Part shown: one piece after another, positions 58,461 to 61,359 of the stretch | Numbering within the stretch: position 1 is the first letter of the stretch | Layout of the letters: each line of letters opens with the position of its first letter | Virus record (IMG/VR): IMGVR_UViG_3300035190_000963 | Coordinates: 1-61,359 of that record | Source of the DNA: a virus | DNA length: 61,359 nt | Strand: one strand, 5' to 3' | Position numbers and translations under genes: made by a program | The notes under the pieces: generated by a model | The model's input: the letters and a program-made list of their open reading frames with translations, nothing else | What the model was told of the DNA's origin: nothing | Database searches by the model: none

Positions 58461-59864
58461 TTACGCAACATTAGTATTAATACCTTGACCTAAATCCGTT
58501 CCTATACTTTCTATTGGTTTACAACTTTTACCATCACCCTTCAAATCCAAAAAGAATTCATCTTGTTTATTTGGTTCTACTTGAACTAAATAATTTTCTT
58601 GTCTTTCGGACATTATAAATACAAAAGCTTTACTCTTAGCGATTTCAATAACTTTAGGGTTATTTGCGAATTCAGGACTTACGTTAAAACATCCTGAACT
58701 TAAATCATATTTAGATGTTAAATTTTCAACTGCGTTTATATATTCTTTAGGTATTTTACCATATTGTTTTTCTTTTTGTAAAAATTTACGTAATTCTTCA
58801 TCAGCAGTAACCCTATTACGGGTATTAGGGGTATTTACTAGAGCATGAATGGCGGTTGGAACTTGTGTACCATCAGGAGTCTCCAAATGAAACAAATTGT
58901 CAACACCTTTTTCACCAAAATAACCCGGTTCATATCTGGTTTTACTAACTTTAAAGATACCCTCTTTTTGACTTCTAAGTTGTACATCTTTTAAAATGTC
59001 ATACTTAGGTGTTACACCTTTCGTTTTCACCGAATCAACGGCAGATGATACATCCTCACCAACACATTTCTTACCAAATTTATCATATTTTAATTTTGAC
59101 AATTTACACCATTGTTCATATGTGAATATTTCTTCAGGTTGTTTGTCAGCACCAGCAACACTAGCGCTATAATCAATCAATTTATGTTCTTTATTAAATG
59201 CTAAAACTAAATTATGTCTTGGGTCAACAATAAAAAAAGGTTTTCCATTATATTCAGGTCTTTTATTAATGTAAACTAATTCTTTATTTATTCTGTCAGA
59301 ACCTTCAATTTCTGTTGGTACAGGATAATAATCAGATTCTATCTTACTTTTAACTTCTATATCAGGATTTTTTAATTTATAATATTCTCCTAATTTCATA
59401 GTTTTACCAGATTTTAATGGTAAATCATAATTCCAAGCATTTATAATATTTGGACTGGTGTAACTTCCTTTTTTATCTAACTCAAATCTCTTTGCAACAC
59501 TAGGTAAATTTTGATTAACCCATAATCTAAAATGATTCCCCCATTCAACGGATTTAAATGGTGAAGTTAAATTTTGACTTGGTTTTGTTTTTTCAGTACT
59601 TTTAGTTTGTTTTGGTGTTGAACCTGATATTGGTTTTTTAAAAACATTTACTTTTATTGATTCTAAACCTTTACCTGTCGCCTTTACCCAATCTTGACTA
59701 TTTTTTAACTTATAAAAATAATTTTCACCTTCTTTTTTATAATCATATTTTTTATCATAATTAGTAACAACTTGTTCTGACAAATAAAGATTTTTTGCGG
59801 CAACCTCATGCAGATTCAATATTCTCTTTTTTTCTTCTTCAGATATTAAGAATAGTTTTGACAT
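58461..59864 (-). CDS. Tagged L,D-transpeptidase-like (YkuD) virion protein
   Basis: 467 residues. Tag MSKLFLISEEEKKRILNLHE. Low-complexity Lys/Ser/Thr linker near 85-105. The C-terminal part has PFFIVDPRHNLVLAFNKEHK, then VPTAIHALVNTP (His) and DLSSGCFNVSPEF, which follows the YkuD pattern of a His then SxGCxN. Active Cys and His are present. It could remodel or block peptidoglycan cross-linking at infection. Confidence 0.7.
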   Translation of the reverse strand: MSKLFLISEEEKKRILNLHEVAAKNLYLSEQVVTNYDKKYDYKKEGENYFYKLKNSQDWVKATGKGLESIKVNVFKKPISGSTPKQTKSTEKTKPSQNLTSPFKSVEWGNHFRLWVNQNLPSVAKRFELDKKGSYTSPNIINAWNYDLPLKSGKTMKLGEYYKLKNPDIEVKSKIESDYYPVPTEIEGSDRINKELVYINKRPEYNGKPFFIVDPRHNLVLAFNKEHKLIDYSASVAGADKQPEEIFTYEQWCKLSKLKYDKFGKKCVGEDVSSAVDSVKTKGVTPKYDILKDVQLRSQKEGIFKVSKTRYEPGYFGEKGVDNLFHLETPDGTQVPTAIHALVNTPNTRNRVTADEELRKFLQKEKQYGKIPKEYINAVENLTSKYDLSSGCFNVSPEFANNPKVIEIAKSKAFVFIMSERQENYLVQVEPNKQDEFFLDLKGDGKSCKPIESIGTDLGQGINTNVA

Positions 59865-59865
59865 A

Positions 59866-60099
59866 TTAACGAGTATTAGGTTGTTTGGTTATTGTATAAA
59901 TATTACCAAAAGCGTCAATAACTAATTTATTTGTGGTAAATGAAACCAATTCTACATTATCACCATCTATGTTTGATATCATCTCTTTATAAAAAGGATG
60001 ATTCATTGGATGTTCCTTAAAATTACTCTCTTCTTCATTAATCACTCGTTTAACAATTCTCATTAAATCGTTTTCTGTAAGTCTTATTGTTTTTTTCAT
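59866..60099 (-). CDS. Tagged small protein
   Basis: 77 residues. MKKTIRLTENDLMRIVKRVI then NEEES, the clearest form of the tag. Short body with strands VELVSFTTNKLVIDAFGNIY. GTATTTAT lies 14 bases before the ATG. Confidence 0.72.
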   Translation of the reverse strand: MKKTIRLTENDLMRIVKRVINEEESNFKEHPMNHPFYKEMISNIDGDNVELVSFTTNKLVIDAFGNIYTITKQPNTR

Positions 60100-60146
60100 A
60101 ATATATTTTAATTATAAATACTCAGATTTTTCAAAAAAAAAACGGT

Positions 60147-60290
60147 GGTCTACACATTTTCACGATATATATTTCTGATATAGTCTTGGAAATGGTCATC
60201 AATAAATGACATTAAATCTTCACGATTTATTTCATCCCAATGCAAACCTTCTCGATTACCAAGAAATACGTTCTTATATACCAAATCTTT
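60147..60290 (+). repeat. 144-bp perfect direct repeat, copy 2
   Basis: Identical to 55780-55923, coding the C-terminus of the 60150 protein on the minus strand. Confidence 0.95.
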
Positions 60291-60428
60291 CACATCATCA
60301 TAAAACTCACCCTCATCATCATACAAATCAGGATTGTCAGAAAGACCATCAATTAATTTTTTAATTTGATTATATCTTCGTTTATAAATAATCGAATTGT
60401 ATTGTTCTTCAGTTATAATGTATTTCAT
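60150..60428 (-). CDS. Tagged acidic protein
   Basis: 92 residues from MKYIITEEQYNSIIYKRR; a longer upstream frame is not used because GTATTTAT (60441-60434) ends 5 bases before this ATG. C-terminal half shared with the 55783 protein. Confidence 0.75.
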   Translation of the reverse strand: MKYIITEEQYNSIIYKRRYNQIKKLIDGLSDNPDLYDDEGEFYDDVKDLVYKNVFLGNREGLHWDEINREDLMSFIDDHFQDYIRNIYRENV

Positions 60429-60433
60429 ATAAC

Positions 60434-60441
60434 ATAAATAC
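60434..60441 (-). promoter_or_regulatory. Late-box GTATTTAT
   Basis: Box ends 5 bases before the ATG at 60428. Confidence 0.5.
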
Positions 60442-60451
60442 CTTATAAAAT

Positions 60452-60480
60452 AAAAAACCCCCACTATAATAATGGGGTGA
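60452..60480 (-). terminator. Intrinsic terminator after 60484 gene
   Basis: CACCCCATT / ..GGGGG imperfect stem with A/T runs, T-rich on the minus strand. Confidence 0.6.
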
Positions 60481-60483
60481 TAA

Positions 60484-60756
60484 TCAACAATCTTCTTGGG
60501 AATTAATATAATACTGCGATATATAATCTTTCTTATGTTTTTTGATATAATTAATAATCTCCTCAGATTCAACCCCCTCAAATTTTAATAAATCCAAATT
60601 AACTTCCAATTCATATATAACACCAACATAAAAATGAGCATCATTTGAAAAATCACAAGGATTCATATTGTCTAAAGTAACATTCAATAAATTATTAATG
60701 TGTTGAAGTCTTCGTCTTAATTTAATGCTTTGTTCTTCTGTAATAATATATTTCAT
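60484..60756 (-). CDS. Tagged small protein
   Basis: 90 residues. Tag MKYIITEEQSIKLRRRLQHI. Helical acidic body. ATATTTAT (60769-60762) ends 5 bases before the ATG. Unknown function. Confidence 0.72.
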   Translation of the reverse strand: MKYIITEEQSIKLRRRLQHINNLLNVTLDNMNPCDFSNDAHFYVGVIYELEVNLDLLKFEGVESEEIINYIKKHKKDYISQYYINSQEDC

Positions 60757-60761
60757 ATTAG

Positions 60762-60769
60762 ATAAATAT
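60762..60769 (-). promoter_or_regulatory. Late-box ATATTTAT
   Basis: Box ends 5 bases before the ATG at 60756. Confidence 0.5.
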
Positions 60770-60780
60770 TATATAAAATA

Positions 60781-60811
60781 AAAAACCCCACCTATAAAAG
60801 ATGGGGGTTCA
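60781..60811 (-). terminator. Intrinsic terminator after 60817 gene
   Basis: CCCCCATCTTTTATAGGTGGGG stem on the minus strand followed by a T-run. Confidence 0.7.
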
Positions 60812-60816
60812 TATTC

Positions 60817-61209
60817 TTAAATAACATTCATAAAACAAACCCCAAACACATTACCAAGAGTGCTGGTATTCAAACCAATCATTGGAAGAAGGTTTTTAAT
60901 CTCATTACTTACTATACTATTATGAAATCCGTCAGAAACCTTATTATGTTTCTTTTTATACTCATCATTATATGTAAAATACTTAGGTACACCAATGTCC
61001 GAATAAACCTCAATCACATAATTATAAGGTTCCCCGTGAGAACCAGCATTACAACCAACAAATGGTGTATCTGTACCTTTTCTTACTTTAACCCTAAAAT
61101 TAAAATCATAATCAATCGTGGTAGTCTTTTTAAGATAGTTACCAATTACCGAATTAACCACCTTAGTTAATAATACATTAAACTTTTCCGAACCAATATT
61201 ATTATTCAT
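60817..61209 (-). CDS. Hypothetical protein
   Basis: 130 residues, beta-rich centre (YDFNFRVKVRKGTDTPFVG). ATATTTAT ends 5 bases before the ATG, so it belongs to the late-box group although its N-terminus is not a clear tag. Confidence 0.65.
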   Translation of the reverse strand: MNNNIGSEKFNVLLTKVVNSVIGNYLKKTTTIDYDFNFRVKVRKGTDTPFVGCNAGSHGEPYNYVIEVYSDIGVPKYFTYNDEYKKKHNKVSDGFHNSIVSNEIKNLLPMIGLNTSTLGNVFGVCFMNVI

Positions 61210-61279
61210 ATTCCATAAATATCAAAATTTTCCCAGAAATTTTTTTGTATAAAATGGGGGTCATGTTTTAGAAAAATTA

Positions 61280-61306
61280 GTTTACAGTAAACACTCTACT
61301 GTAAAC
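61280..61306. promoter_or_regulatory. Inverted repeat, operator candidate
   Basis: GTTTACAG and CTGTAAAC form a perfect 8-bp inverted repeat with an 11-base spacer in the gene-free right edge (61210-61359). GTTTACAGTAAAC is itself near-palindromic. Confidence 0.4.
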
Positions 61307-61359
61307 AAAATAATTAACAATCCTCTTTATTAAACTCCCAAAACTCAGTAATCCTATTG

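Noticed and set aside
1-61359. CRISPR array
   Set aside because: No set of regularly spaced identical repeats of 24-40 bases was seen; repeats found are single pairs.

Overview
The window reads as part of the genome of a large tailed bacteriophage infecting a member of the Bacteroidetes (flavobacteria-like). The DNA is strongly AT-rich. Genes are short, tightly packed and mostly on the minus strand. There are about two dozen tRNAs, phage lysis enzymes, a phage-type thymidylate synthase, glycosyltransferases, homing-type nucleases and many small unknown proteins. Ribosome binding sites of the AGGAGG type are essentially absent. Host-type promoters of the Bacteroidetes form TTTG-N19/20-TAnnTTTG can be read directly in front of several genes and RNA units. 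No capsid, tail, terminase or polymerase gene was recognised, so this is an accessory, host-takeover and virion-cargo segment, not the structural core.

Layout. Bases 1-2340 hold no convincing protein gene: a short tRNA array (1-335), then two long, densely hairpinned RNA units (408-1207 and 1276-2281), each behind its own promoter and each carrying tRNA-like elements. From 2.3 to 9.5 kb, more tRNA arrays alternate with small genes. Two arrays are preceded by related small RNAs that end in strong terminators. A glycosyltransferase operon (9.7-13.5 kb) is followed by a block of tagged, probably virion-packaged proteins (14-26 kb) mixed with nucleotide and lipid metabolism genes (GMP-reductase-like, hotdog thioesterase, kinase). 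A chaperone and signalling block follows (27-34.5 kb: HAD phosphatase, cysteine-protease-like protein, DnaK, ADP-ribosyltransferase-like protein, coiled-coil membrane protein, response regulator, PAS histidine kinase, GH19 endolysin). Then come lysis, folding and dTMP genes (34.6-40.2 kb: phosphoesterase, FKBP, transglycosylase, thymidylate synthase), many small phage proteins (40-47 kb), a tagged kinase-like protein cut by an IS605-derived hairpin, and a decayed IS605 element (47.6-49.4 kb). The right end holds small tagged proteins, a SAM-decarboxylase-like protein, a three-gene restriction-modification-like cassette (52.5-55.2 kb), a GIY-YIG nuclease, a second archaemetzincin-like protease and an L,D-transpeptidase-like virion protein (56-61 kb).

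How it fits together. Many otherwise unrelated proteins share a short N-terminal tag (patterns like MKYIITEEQ, ISEEEKKRIL or RRVINEE). By analogy with the capsid-targeting sequences of T4 internal proteins, it may mark them for packaging into the head and injection. The same genes tend to have an ATATTTAT box only 4-6 bases before the start codon, which fits a phage-specific late promoter making leaderless mRNA. The cargo includes seven HExxH metalloprotease-like proteins, an ADP-ribosyltransferase-like protein, a kinase-like protein and several peptidoglycan-active enzymes. The most novel signals are the two large structured RNAs with embedded tRNA-like parts, the paralogous small RNAs, both tRNA-Gly genes with an A54/T58-swapped T-loop, the tag-plus-late-box regulon, and the phage-borne two-component system. 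All functions are inferred from sequence reading alone; no search was run.
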